A stretch of DNA of 64,000 nucleotides from OLB6 sp964467455 (GTDB taxonomy: Bacteria > Bacteroidota > Ignavibacteria > Kapaibacteriales > Kapaibacteriaceae). A program made the translations under genes and the position numbers. This document shows positions 17,245-25,293 of the stretch, in pieces. Within the stretch, counting starts at the first letter, position 1; the number at the start of each line of letters is the position of its first letter. The notes beneath the pieces were generated by a model. It did not search any database, was not told the origin of the DNA, and saw nothing but the letters and a program-made list of their open reading frames with translations. The DNA lies in the NCBI GenBank assembly GCA_964467455.1, contig CAYXQJ010000006.1, forward strand, positions 62,001 to 126,000. Reading direction: 5' to 3'.

Positions 17245-17916
17245 ATGGTTCTCCCTCAGGTTCTCCGCCTCGTTCTCCTAACAGTTCTCCTAACAGTTCT
17301 CCTAACAGGCTGCGGCTCCCTCACCACCATCGACGGCTCCTGGGCAAACCCTGAATACGCGCAGAAGCCCATGTCGAAGCTCGCCGTCTTCACCGTCGGG
17401 GCCAAGAACTTCATCAGCCAGGCGACCATTGAAGGGGCAGTGGTCAAACACCTCGAGGGACGCGGCATTGCAGCTACGGCGGCAACGTCGATGTTCAACC
17501 CGGCTGATTTTGATAACAACAATGACGGTAAGATCGACGATCCGAACTTCAAGCAAAAGGCCGCGCAAAAGCTTCAAGAGCTCGGCTTTGAAGGTGTGAT
17601 CGTGGTGGCCATCAAGGATGTGAAGCAGGAAGAGCGATATGTGCCGGGCACGACGACCTATCAGCCGTATTCGGGATACTATAACAACGGTTGGTACGGT
17701 TACTGGTCAACCTCGTACGAACGCGTCGAAACCCCGGGCTACATGGCTACCGATGTCACGGCCTTTGCCGAAGCCAACCTCTATCATCTCGGAAACAACG
17801 CGCTGGCATGGGCTGCGCAGACAGAGACTTTTAATCCCACATCTTTGCAAGATGCTGCCGAGTCGTTCGCCGACGCGATCGTCCCGGCCATGGCCAAAGA
17901 CGGAGTCATCAAGTAA
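17245..17916 (+). CDS. Lipoprotein with an EF-hand-like loop
   Basis: 223 aa. The lipoprotein signal peptide (LLTVLLTVLLTGCG, lipobox LTGC) is coded by three GTTCTCCTAACA repeats. The mature domain (KLAVFTVGAKNFISQATIEG, LEGRGIAATAATSMF) resembles the DUF4136/curli-assembly-like flavodoxin-type fold of outer-membrane lipoproteins. Residues ~91-102 (DNNNDGKIDDPNF) fit a Dx[ND]xDGxI calcium loop. A Tyr/Gly-rich loop (YQPYSGYYNNGWYGYW) follows. It sits 23 bp upstream of a DUF4136 lipoprotein on the same strand. Confidence 0.75.
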   Translation: MVLPQVLRLVLLTVLLTVLLTGCGSLTTIDGSWANPEYAQKPMSKLAVFTVGAKNFISQATIEGAVVKHLEGRGIAATAATSMFNPADFDNNNDGKIDDPNFKQKAAQKLQELGFEGVIVVAIKDVKQEERYVPGTTTYQPYSGYYNNGWYGYWSTSYERVETPGYMATDVTAFAEANLYHLGNNALAWAAQTETFNPTSLQDAAESFADAIVPAMAKDGVIK

Positions 17917-17939
17917 CCACTAACCACCAACCACCAACC

Positions 17940-18488
17940 ATGAAGCTTCTTTCCTCTCTTCTTCTCTGCTCAGTTCTTCTCCTCGGCGGCTGCTCGTCGT
18001 ACGACGTCTCCACCGACTATAACCCGCAAACAAACTTTCAGAGTTTTCGCACGTTCGCCGTCAAGCGCGATGCAAAGATCCCCGGTGATGTTTTGCAGGA
18101 GAATAACTTCACGCGTGACCGTGTGTATGCTGCTATCGAAAGTGCCATGATCGCTCGCGGCTTCACGATCGCTGACGAAGGTCAAGCCGATCTGATCATC
18201 CTCTCCTATGCCGGCGTCAAGGACAAGGTCAACCTCAGCAGCTACGGCTACAGCACCGGCCCGTATTGGGGCGGCCCGTATTATGGCGGTGCCTATTCCA
18301 CCCAAACGGTCGTGACCCACTACAACGAAGGCACGCTGCATATCGACATCCTCGACACCAAGGAAAAAGCTCTCGTCTGGAAGGGCCAAGGCACGGGCGT
18401 CGTCGAAAAGTCGCGCTCTCCCAAAGAACGCGAAGAGATGGTGAACGAAGCCGTGGGTGAGATCCTGGCGGAGTTTCCCCCGCACTAA
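17940..18488 (+). CDS. DUF4136 lipoprotein
   Basis: 182 aa. Signal peptide with lipobox LLGGC at residues ~14-18. The core DYNPQTNFQSFRTFAV, AIESAMIARGFTIADEGQADLIILSY and GTLHIDILDTKEKALVWKGQG matches the DUF4136 family of outer-membrane lipoproteins of unknown function; the Tyr/Gly-rich loop (YSTGPYWGGPYYGGAYS) is usual. It probably forms an operon with the preceding lipoprotein gene, separated only by a degenerate ACCACCA heptamer stretch. Confidence 0.88.
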   Translation: MKLLSSLLLCSVLLLGGCSSYDVSTDYNPQTNFQSFRTFAVKRDAKIPGDVLQENNFTRDRVYAAIESAMIARGFTIADEGQADLIILSYAGVKDKVNLSSYGYSTGPYWGGPYYGGAYSTQTVVTHYNEGTLHIDILDTKEKALVWKGQGTGVVEKSRSPKEREEMVNEAVGEILAEFPPH

Positions 18489-18585
18489 CTGGGAACTGGG
18501 AACAGGGAACAGGGAACTGGGAACTGGGAACTGGGAACTGGGAACGAACCACTAACTATAGACCACAAACTACGGACCACGAAAT
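18487..18585. repeat. GGGAACT and ACCACGAAA-type heptamer repeats
   Basis: Eight units of GGGAACT/GGGAACA (18488-18546) start within a few bases of the DUF4136 stop codon, followed by degenerate ACCACTAACT/AGACCACAAACTACGGACC units up to the next ATG. Confidence 0.88.
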
Positions 18586-18865
18586 GGAACATGCACCTGA
18601 AGTAAACGACACCCTCGCTACGCGCTTCTTGGGGATTGCGCTTGGTGTTGGACTGATGTTCACCTTTGTATCCATCGCCAGCGCGATGCACTGGCATCCC
18701 GTAGTTGGTGGGATCTTGACCGGTCTTAGCGGCGCGATCTTGGGTGCCATGGGCACGAGCGTGCACGGACGCAACACGGCCGCGATCTTGGGTTGGGCCG
18801 GCGGTGTGAACTTTATCCTTGGCCTGTTGATGTTCTTCGGACTCAACAAGGCCCTGCCGATCTAA
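18584..18865 (+). CDS. Small membrane protein of unknown function
   Basis: 93 aa with three hydrophobic stretches (FLGIALGVGLMFTFVSIASA, VGGILTGLSGAILGAMGTS, ILGWAGGVNFILGLLMFF). No family recognised. The ATG follows a heptamer repeat. Its stop is 2 bp before the next gene's ATG, so the two are probably co-translated. Confidence 0.65.
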   Translation: MEHAPEVNDTLATRFLGIALGVGLMFTFVSIASAMHWHPVVGGILTGLSGAILGAMGTSVHGRNTAAILGWAGGVNFILGLLMFFGLNKALPI

Positions 18866-18867
18866 CG

Positions 18868-19380
18868 ATGAAACACTGGCTGACTGTGATGGTCAGCGCT
18901 GTGGCGCTTGCGGTGGCCGGCTGCGTGAATCCCTTCGCGCCGGCCCTCGCCGATGTTGCGCCCGATGCTCCGATCCTTGGTGATCAACGCACCATCGAAG
19001 GGGTGTTTCAGAACTTTCGCTTCTCCTACGTCTTTCGCGACACGCTCACGTATGGTCGGTTGCTCGACCGCTCGTTCACCTTCGTCTATCGCGACTACGA
19101 TAAGGGCGTTGACGTCACGTGGGGACGCGACGAAGATATCATCGCCACGAACGGCCTGTTCATGGCCGCACAACAACTCGACCTCGTATGGAATGATGTG
19201 GTCGTTGCTGACGGCGACAGTCTCGCCCAAAGTATCTCCCGCGGATTCAATCTTACCATCACGTTCTCTCCGAACGATGTGATCCGCGCCCAAGGCCGCG
19301 TCAACCTCCGCATCGAACGTCCATCAACCGAAACGGTGTGGAAGATCGTGCGGTGGCGAGATGAATCGAATTATTTCTAA
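18868..19380 (+). CDS. Lipoprotein of unknown function
   Basis: 170 aa. The signal peptide MKHWLTVMVSAVALAVAGC has lipobox AVAGC. The mature part contains GVFQNFRFSYVFRDTLTYGR, DYDKGVDVTWGRDED, NLTITFSPND and ETVWKIVRWRDES, which look like a small NTF2-like/Cif-type beta barrel with SRPSTETVWKI near the end. The ATG at 18868 is used; a longer frame lacks a signal. It is coupled to the membrane protein gene upstream. Confidence 0.7.
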   Translation: MKHWLTVMVSAVALAVAGCVNPFAPALADVAPDAPILGDQRTIEGVFQNFRFSYVFRDTLTYGRLLDRSFTFVYRDYDKGVDVTWGRDEDIIATNGLFMAAQQLDLVWNDVVVADGDSLAQSISRGFNLTITFSPNDVIRAQGRVNLRIERPSTETVWKIVRWRDESNYF

Positions 19381-19381
19381 G

Positions 19382-19437
19382 TAGGTCTTCGTGGGGGTCT
19401 TCGTGGGGGTCTACGTGAGGGCCTACGTGGTGGTTCG
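19382..19437. repeat. GTCTTCGTGGGG / GTCTACGTGAGG tandem repeat
   Basis: Four to five 12-13 bp units at the convergent boundary of the lipoprotein and CoA-binding genes. The minus-strand gene's final codons and TAG stop lie in it. Confidence 0.8.
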
Positions 19438-19857
19438 TAGATATTGCTGGATCACGTAGATGCAGGTATCTTCGATGTAGATGACGCCGGCCTCCTTGCA
19501 CTTCTGTGCGCCTTCTCTACTCGTGATGCCTTCTTGCAACCAGATGCAATGCACGTCTCCATCGCGGTCACGGCGTGCGAGTGCTTCATCGATGATCGCA
19601 TCTGTATCGGATGATGGACGAAAGACGTTGAGGATATCGATCTCGAATTCGACTTCGTGAATGCCCCCTACCACTTCAATACCGGCAATGGACGAAGGGG
19701 CTGAGGGGTTGATGCCGATGATGTTGTAACCCTTGTTGGAGAGCAGGACGGGAATGTCGTGCGCCGGTTTGCCGGGATATCGCGACATGCCAATAACGGC
19801 AAGGTTGATCGATGACTTCAGCGTTGTGATGGCGAGGTGTAGAGGATCGTGTACCAT
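19423..19857 (-). CDS. CoA-binding domain protein (YccU-like)
   Basis: 144 aa, a single CoA_binding_2 Rossmann domain: LAVIGMSRYPGKPAHDIPVLL (nucleotide-binding turn and YccU-type S-P signature), GYNIIGINPSAP, DILNVFRP, CIWLQEGI and AGVIYIEDTC. These correspond to the CoA-binding half of acyl-CoA synthetase-like proteins; the cellular role is unknown. The last residues (LRTTT) and stop are coded by the GTCTACGTGG repeat, so the usual C-terminus is modified. Confidence 0.9.
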   Translation of the reverse strand: MVHDPLHLAITTLKSSINLAVIGMSRYPGKPAHDIPVLLSNKGYNIIGINPSAPSSIAGIEVVGGIHEVEFEIDILNVFRPSSDTDAIIDEALARRDRDGDVHCIWLQEGITSREGAQKCKEAGVIYIEDTCIYVIQQYLRTTT

Positions 19858-19872
19858 GATGATAGGGGGCGA

Positions 19873-20487
19873 TCAGTTCGTAAGCTGGGCTTTCAATAAC
19901 GACCACGTGGATTCTACCGTATCTGTTGGACGTTTCGCATCGGTCCAACGCGAGATGCTCCATTGTCCGCTTGGTTCGGGCGTGATGGCGAGCACCATGG
20001 TGCCGACAAGTGTTGTCGGAATGGTGGTGATGCCGTGGTCGACAACAAGTTCGTAGTCGGTGACGTAGACCGTGGAATCCGGCGAAGAAAAGGAGATGTT
20101 GGAGTTGACGAGTGTGAGCGTGGGACGCTCGTCGGCGTCAAGACGTGAGATCATCGACAAGAAGGCCTGACGTTCTTTCTGGACGGCCCAGCTTGCGAAG
20201 AGACTCTGATACCGTGCCCGTGCTTCGGCCGAAGGTTCGAAGCTATAGGGATAGGTACTGCGTGATGTCACATCCGACAAACACAGCATGAAGTTCTCGG
20301 TGTTCTTTTCCGAGACCGCCGCACGAAAGTTCTCGATCACGACCGACGGACTTGTCGGCGGCGTGAACGTGCCGCGGGAGCCGATAGGATCTTCCGGGGT
20401 GCGGGTGGCGCATCCAACGCTCAGCAGCCAAAGAAAGGGTGTAAGGATGAAAGGGTGCAAGGGTGCAAGGATGAGCGGGCGGATCAT
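19873..20487 (-). CDS. Lipoprotein of unknown function
   Basis: 204 aa. The signal peptide (APLHPFILTPFLWLLSVGC, lipobox LSVGC) is coded over a run of CACCCTTGCA/CACCCTTTC repeats at 20435-20475. The mature protein starts after CATRTPEDP and has ENFRAAVSEKNTENFMLCLSD, a motif seen in NTF2-like/DUF4878 domains. ATG at 20487 precedes the hydrophobic segment. It follows the methyltransferase gene on the same strand by 9 bp. Confidence 0.65.
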   Translation of the reverse strand: MIRPLILAPLHPFILTPFLWLLSVGCATRTPEDPIGSRGTFTPPTSPSVVIENFRAAVSEKNTENFMLCLSDVTSRSTYPYSFEPSAEARARYQSLFASWAVQKERQAFLSMISRLDADERPTLTLVNSNISFSSPDSTVYVTDYELVVDHGITTIPTTLVGTMVLAITPEPSGQWSISRWTDAKRPTDTVESTWSLLKAQLTN

Positions 20488-20495
20488 CGCGTTGT

Positions 20496-21230
20496 TTAGG
20501 GTTTGTGGGCGATGATGATGCAACGAGGGGAGGCAGCTTCTTCGAAGGAAGAGCCGTTGTAGTTGCCGAGGACGTGGTCGATGATGAAGCCGGTCGAGGT
20601 GAACATGGATTCAAGATCGGCGCGAGTGTAGAGTCGGACGCGTTCGGCATAGTCGCGTTCGTAAGAGCACGGCACGTTGATCGTAATGCGCTTGTGCACG
20701 AATCCGTCGGTGATGGATCGCTCTTGGATGATGGTCGCGCTCTCGACGAGCGACATCGTCTCGGCTTCGAGATGTGTGCGCACGTAGTGGGCGTTGAAGA
20801 AGTCCATCACGAACTGCCCGCCCCCTGACAGAGAAGCATAGATGGTATCGAGGACGCGTTGATCTTCTTCCGTGGTGTCGAAGTATCCGAAGGACGTAAA
20901 GAAATTCACAACGGCATCGAAGGGGGCGTCGGGGTACGGACCGCGCATATCGCCGACGGCATAATGGACGTTGGGATGCGGATAGATCTCGGAGGCACGT
21001 TCGATCAAGAAGCGTGAGGAGTCGATGCCCGTGACGCGGTAGCCCGCTTCGGCAAGGGCGAGGGCGTGACGTCCGTAGCCGCAGCACAGGTCAAGGACGC
21101 GTGCACCGACCGGAACGTTGGCGATGGTGCGGACAAGATCGATGGCTTCGCGCGCCTCTTCTTCGGTACGGTGGCGGTACAACTTCATGTACCACGGCGA
21201 TTCGAACCAGCTTTCGTACCAGGTGCTCAT
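20496..21230 (-). CDS. SAM-dependent class I methyltransferase
   Basis: 244 aa. Motif I VLDLCCGYGRHALALAEAG (residues ~44-62), motif II GIDSSRFLIERA, the acidic AVGDMRGPYPDAPFDAVVN and GGGQFVMDFFN form a complete Rossmann methyltransferase. The N-terminal WYESWFESPWYMKLYRHR is typical of the small family next to recR or polymerase genes in Bacteroidota. Substrate unknown. Its ATG overlaps the recR stop (ATGA), implying coupling. Confidence 0.9.
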   Translation of the reverse strand: MSTWYESWFESPWYMKLYRHRTEEEAREAIDLVRTIANVPVGARVLDLCCGYGRHALALAEAGYRVTGIDSSRFLIERASEIYPHPNVHYAVGDMRGPYPDAPFDAVVNFFTSFGYFDTTEEDQRVLDTIYASLSGGGQFVMDFFNAHYVRTHLEAETMSLVESATIIQERSITDGFVHKRITINVPCSYERDYAERVRLYTRADLESMFTSTGFIIDHVLGNYNGSSFEEAASPRCIIIAHKP

Positions 21231-21811
21231 ACGGGGACGCGGCCTTCGAATGCGCGGGCGAGGGTGGCATCGTCGGCGAACTCGAGGTCGGCGCCGATCG
21301 GAATACCGCGGGCAATGCGGGTGACGGAGATGTTCAACGGTGCGACCATTTTGGCGATGTATTGGGTGGTCACTTCTCCTTCGACCGTTGGGTTGAGGGC
21401 AAGGATCACTTCGCGTACGTCGGCGTTGAGGCGAGCGATCAGCTCGCGCAGACGCAGGTCATCGGGGCCGATGCCGTCGAGTGGGCTTAGCGCTCCGTGC
21501 AAGACGTGGTAGAGTCCGCGGAAATCACCGGTCCGTTCAATGGCCATCACATCGGTCGGCTGTTCCACAACGCAGATCACGCCGCGGTCGCGTCGGTCCG
21601 ACGCACACGTACCGCAGATGTCCCGATCGGTGAACGTATGGCAGACCGAACACTCGCGGACGTTCTTGCGCATGTCTATCATGGCCGACGCAAATCGGTC
21701 AACTTGTTCTTGCGGTTGACGCAGCAGGTGGAAGGCCAGCCGACGGGCCGTCTTCTTTCCGATCGTCGGCAGGGTGGCAAAAAGTTCTACGACCTGTTCG
21801 ATGCTGTCCAT
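21227..21811 (-). CDS. recR: Recombination protein RecR
   Basis: 194 aa, standard length. Helix-hairpin-helix LPTIGKKTARRLAFHLL (residues ~17-33), C4 zinc finger CSVCHTFTDRDICGTC (~54-69), and Toprim domain with VVEQPTDVMAIE and ALNPTVEGEVTTQYIAK. RecR works with RecF/RecO to load RecA on gapped DNA. The ATG at 21811 (MDSIEQV) is preferred; three more residues are possible from 21820. Just upstream the minus strand reads CGTATTTTGCG, a loose TAnnTTTG match. Confidence 0.95.
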   Translation of the reverse strand: MDSIEQVVELFATLPTIGKKTARRLAFHLLRQPQEQVDRFASAMIDMRKNVRECSVCHTFTDRDICGTCASDRRDRGVICVVEQPTDVMAIERTGDFRGLYHVLHGALSPLDGIGPDDLRLRELIARLNADVREVILALNPTVEGEVTTQYIAKMVAPLNISVTRIARGIPIGADLEFADDATLARAFEGRVPV

Positions 21812-21924
21812 AACGCGCAAAATACGCAGTCCGACGCACCACCTTTCCGTACTTTCGCAACAACGGCGCGGGTCGTTCGTTCTATGGCGCCGACATTATC
21901 CAGCCTTCAGATGAGGACATGACC

Positions 21925-22611
21925 ATGGGGATCTTCTCCCGTATCTCAGATATCTTCAAAGCCAACGTGAACGAGGCGCTCGACGCCGCCGAGGATCCCG
22001 AAAAGATGCTCAAGCAAATGGTCTTGGAGATGGAAGAATCCGTCAACAAAGCCACGTTGGCCGTCGCCAACGCCATTGCGAACGAAAAAGGACTGCAGCG
22101 CAAGATCGAAAAAGAGAAAGCGCTCTCGGCTGACTGGCAGCAGAAGGCCATGCAGGCCCTGCAGGCCGGACGCGAAGACCTGGCCAAGGCCGCTCTGGAG
22201 AAGAAGGCCATCAGCGACCGTAATGCGGCCGACCTGATCCCGATCCATGAGCAGGCCGCCGCCACATCGGTCAAGATGCGCGAGCAACTCGACGGTCTCA
22301 AGCACAAGCTCGATGAAGCTCGCTCGCGTCAGAGCACCCTCATTGCCCGCTCACAGGCCGCCAAGGCCCAAAAGCAGATCGCCCAGTCGTTCTCCGGCGT
22401 GGGCAGCGATGCCTTCAGCAAGTTCGACAAGTACGAAGGCAAGATCGAAAAGCTCGAATCCGAAGCCGTCGCCTTTGAGCAGTTGGCCGGCGAGAACACC
22501 TCGCTCGACAAAGAATTCAAGCAACTTTCCACGAGCGCCAAGGTGGACACCGACCTCCTCGAGCTCAAGAAACAAATGGGCCTTCTTGGTGAAGGGGGCG
22601 AGCAGAAATGA
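21925..22611 (+). CDS. pspA: PspA/IM30-family membrane stress protein
   Basis: 228 aa, nearly all alpha-helical coiled coil. The signature MGIFSRISDIFKANVNEALD and AAEDPEKMLKQMVLEME defines PspA/Vipp1; charged helices run to EFKQLSTSAKVDTDLLELKKQ. These ESCRT-III-like proteins coat and protect the inner membrane under proton-motive-force stress. The ATG at 21925 is set by GAGGA about 8 bp upstream; 21919 adds two residues. Its stop overlaps the next gene (ATGA). Confidence 0.93.
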   Translation: MGIFSRISDIFKANVNEALDAAEDPEKMLKQMVLEMEESVNKATLAVANAIANEKGLQRKIEKEKALSADWQQKAMQALQAGREDLAKAALEKKAISDRNAADLIPIHEQAAATSVKMREQLDGLKHKLDEARSRQSTLIARSQAAKAQKQIAQSFSGVGSDAFSKFDKYEGKIEKLESEAVAFEQLAGENTSLDKEFKQLSTSAKVDTDLLELKKQMGLLGEGGEQK

Positions 22612-23042
22612 CCACAGATACCGCTATGAACGAGATCCAAGTTACTCTGCGTGACGTCCTCACGTCGCGATTCCCCGACCACATCGACTTCGGCGACGGC
22701 ACCTATGCCATCCCGCACGGCTCGTCGAGTGTGAGCATTGTAGTGCGCCCGTACACCGAGACCGACAGCATCGTCGAGCTCACGGCCCAGATCGTCAGCG
22801 AAGCCACGATCTCCCAAGATCTTCTGCACTGGCTCCTCCGCAAGAACGCCGAGCTCCACTTCGGCTCCTTCGGTCTGTTGTTCGACGACACGATCATCTT
22901 CACCTACACGCTGCCGGGCAGCGTTGTCAACGCCTCAGCCCTCGAGGCCGCCATCACCTCTGTTGCCGTGATCGCCGATCATTATGACGACGAGATCTTG
23001 AAGATGGCCGGCGGCAAGCGGGTTGCGGACGCGTCAGTCTAA
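22608..23042 (+). CDS. YbjN/CesT-like small chaperone-fold protein
   Basis: 144 aa. The pattern SSSVSIVVRPYTETDSIVEL, ISQDLLHWLLRKNAELHFGS and GLLFDDTIIFTYTLPG is that of the YbjN/T3SS-chaperone-like fold found in bacteria without type III secretion. ATGA overlap with pspA suggests the two act together, perhaps in membrane-stress response; this is inference from coupling only. A long repeat array follows its stop by 2 bp. Confidence 0.75.
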   Translation: MTTDTAMNEIQVTLRDVLTSRFPDHIDFGDGTYAIPHGSSSVSIVVRPYTETDSIVELTAQIVSEATISQDLLHWLLRKNAELHFGSFGLLFDDTIIFTYTLPGSVVNASALEAAITSVAVIADHYDDEILKMAGGKRVADASV

Positions 23043-23313
23043 CTTCGTTGTCTAGCTGCGCTGTTGAACTGCGTTGTCTAGCTGCGCTGTTGAACTTCGT
23101 TGTCTAGCTGCGCTGTTGAACTTCGTTGTCTAGCTGCGCTGTCGAACTTCGTTGTCTAGCTGCGCTGTCGAACTTCGTTGTCGAACTGCGTTGTCGAACT
23201 GCGTTGTCTGACTTCGGCGTCGCTGTGCCAGAGGTCGCTGTGCCAGAGGTCGCTGTGCCAGAGGTCGCTGTGCCAGAGGTCGCTGTGCCAGAGGTCGCTG
23301 TGCCAGAGGTCGC
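23043..23313. repeat. Two adjoining tandem arrays (26-bp and 15-bp units)
   Basis: 23043-23215 holds degenerate copies of TTCGTTGTCTAGCTGCGCTG with TTGAAC; 23216-23313 holds six GTCGCTGTGCCAGAG units. They fill the convergent gap between the YbjN-like and OmpA genes. The last unit includes the OmpA-gene TAG stop. I see no other gene here. Confidence 0.92.
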
Positions 23314-23317
23314 AGAC

Positions 23318-25285
23318 CTAGCGCTTTACTGCGAGACGGATCGACCGATTCAAGAACCGGCCCTGCGGGGTGCTGTCGTCGAATTGCTTCGACGTTGTTG
23401 AGGTTTCCAGCTTGAACTTGTTGCCGGAGATGGAGCGGATGAACGACTTCGTGTTCTCGGCACGTTGCTCGGAGAGGATGCGGTTGCGTTCGGCAGAACC
23501 CAAGACGTCGGCGGAACCGACGATGGTGATGGTGTAGCCGTCGGGTACGCGTTGTGCAAGCTGACGCAACAGACCCTTCACGTCGTCAGTAAGCTCGGCA
23601 CTGTTGTAGTCGAAACGCAATATGGCTTCGAACTCTTCGGTTTCGAGTTCGATCTGACGTCGGGGAAGCGTGGTGAGGTCGATGACGGTATCACGCTTGG
23701 CCATTGCACCGTCCGACTCGGCTTCCAACGTCAGCGTCGATGCGGTCTGCTCTGTCTCGACGCCCTGCTCGATGGGGATGACGATGGTGCCTGCTCGCCC
23801 CTTGATCAAGGTGTCTGTGTTGCCGGCCTTCACACGGATACCTTGTGTGACAACGCCGGGATCTCCGCCCAGTCGCGAGGTCTGGGCCGTGACGGAACCG
23901 CGCAGTTCGGCGAACTTCTCGGCCGATACCCATTCTTGCAAGGGGGCGTTGTTGACAAGGATCTCGACGCGACGGTTCTCTTCACGTCCACCGGCGAAGT
24001 CGCTATTGGATGGCGTCTTTGGAAGGATGCGCGACCGCACGGTAATGCGTCGACTCTCCACGCCGAGATCGACGAGGACCTTCTTGACATTCTCAGCACG
24101 TTCGCGGGCAAGCGCATCACCGGCAGGTTCGGTGGATTCGCCCGACGTTGCACCTTCAAGCACGATGGTACCGTCGGGATTCTGCTCCATGATGCGGGCG
24201 ATACGCGGCAACAACCACGCATGCGCTTCGACGGCGTCGGTACTGACAACGGAGCCATCGTCTGATCGACGATAGTTGAGTGGGATCGACGCACTCGCAG
24301 AATCAAAGAAGACCGAGTTGACGATCGGTGTTGTTGCGCGCAGTTGATTGCCGGTAACGACCTCGCCCACAAAAGCCGGGAACAAAATGCCCACACTCAC
24401 CGGTGCAAAGGCGATCACCGGCGGTGGTGGCGGAGGAGGTGCTATGAAGGGTTGCGACGTGTCCTTCGTCTTGCCCGCCGAGAACCGGATGCCGATCTCG
24501 GCACGCACGGCATACATCTTCCACGGCGCATCGATCGTCACGTCGTTGAAGAACATGTCGAAGCTTACAGCCGGCACAAGATCGACCTTGTCCGACAGCG
24601 GAATGAACGACTCCACACCGGCCGACATACCGAACATGACCGAACTACGCGTTGTGAGCGGACCTTCCGCAACGGTTCGTTGCTGCGTCCGCTGTCCATC
24701 CACAATGAACGTTGCATCTGCCGGCGACGTGATCGTCTCCTGCTGGATGAATTCTGTGGTAAGGGGCAAGCACAACCGCGGTCCAACAATGACTCCTAAC
24801 GTTCGGTGCCGCTGATCGCCAAGCAAGGCGATGCGCAGGTCGGGTTGCAGTTCAAGATAGGAGAGCGTCGCGTCCATCGTGACGTCGGTGTTTAGCGTGC
24901 TCACCGCACCTGTTGCCGAATCGCGAATGGGATATGAGGCCGTGTTCGAGAAGGAAGCTGATCGTCCGGCATAGCCAATGCCGATGCCCATGCCGATGTT
25001 CGAAGAGAAGGGGAAGTCGACGATGGCATTGATCACCGGATTGATGCCCGAGCCCGATCCGAGTTGTCCGCAGTCGATAATATCGCCCGATGATGAAAAC
25101 GCCGCATCATGCAGCGAATACAACACGCCCCCTTGGAGTCGGAGGCCGAGGGATTCGGTGTAGACCTGGGCCTGTGCCACGTGCCATGTGCCACGTGCCA
25201 CGTTCCAAGTGCCAAGTAGGATGGGTGAGATGACGCCAAGGAAGACGAGCGACGAGTAACGAGCAACGAGCGACGAGTAACGCAT
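23318..25285 (-). CDS. OmpA-family outer membrane protein with two OmpA-like domains
   Basis: 655 aa. The N-terminal signal sequence (residues 1-41) is partly translated ACGTGCC and AACGAGC heptamer repeats, giving VARGTWHVAQAQ. A beta-barrel region (~42-280, ending PPPPPPPVIAFAP) precedes a first OmpA-like peptidoglycan domain (about 395-465: RERAENVKKVLVDLGV, GREENRRVEILVN), a linker, and a second at the C-terminus (DYNSAELTDDVKGLLRQLA, GSADVLGSAERN, LSEQRAENTKSF, RFLNRSIRL). It likely anchors the outer membrane to peptidoglycan. The stop codon lies in the GTCGCAGACCTAGC repeat. Confidence 0.9.
   Translation of the reverse strand: MRYSSLVARYSSLVFLGVISPILLGTWNVARGTWHVAQAQVYTESLGLRLQGGVLYSLHDAAFSSSGDIIDCGQLGSGSGINPVINAIVDFPFSSNIGMGIGIGYAGRSASFSNTASYPIRDSATGAVSTLNTDVTMDATLSYLELQPDLRIALLGDQRHRTLGVIVGPRLCLPLTTEFIQQETITSPADATFIVDGQRTQQRTVAEGPLTTRSSVMFGMSAGVESFIPLSDKVDLVPAVSFDMFFNDVTIDAPWKMYAVRAEIGIRFSAGKTKDTSQPFIAPPPPPPPVIAFAPVSVGILFPAFVGEVVTGNQLRATTPIVNSVFFDSASASIPLNYRRSDDGSVVSTDAVEAHAWLLPRIARIMEQNPDGTIVLEGATSGESTEPAGDALARERAENVKKVLVDLGVESRRITVRSRILPKTPSNSDFAGGREENRRVEILVNNAPLQEWVSAEKFAELRGSVTAQTSRLGGDPGVVTQGIRVKAGNTDTLIKGRAGTIVIPIEQGVETEQTASTLTLEAESDGAMAKRDTVIDLTTLPRRQIELETEEFEAILRFDYNSAELTDDVKGLLRQLAQRVPDGYTITIVGSADVLGSAERNRILSEQRAENTKSFIRSISGNKFKLETSTTSKQFDDSTPQGRFLNRSIRLAVKR
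25175..25282. repeat. CCACGTG and GAGCAAC heptamer repeats in OmpA signal peptide
   Basis: GCCACGTGCCATGTGCCACG continues as degenerate CCACGTG/CCAAGTG units, followed by GACGAGTAACGAGCAACGAG. These are translated as the secretion signal of the OmpA-family gene. Confidence 0.85.
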
Positions 25286-25293
25286 ACGTAAAG

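Noticed and set aside
23043..23313. CRISPR-like appearance of the direct repeats (also 7544, 38336, 44312, 49221)
   Set aside because: Units follow each other without unique spacers, and there are no cas genes.
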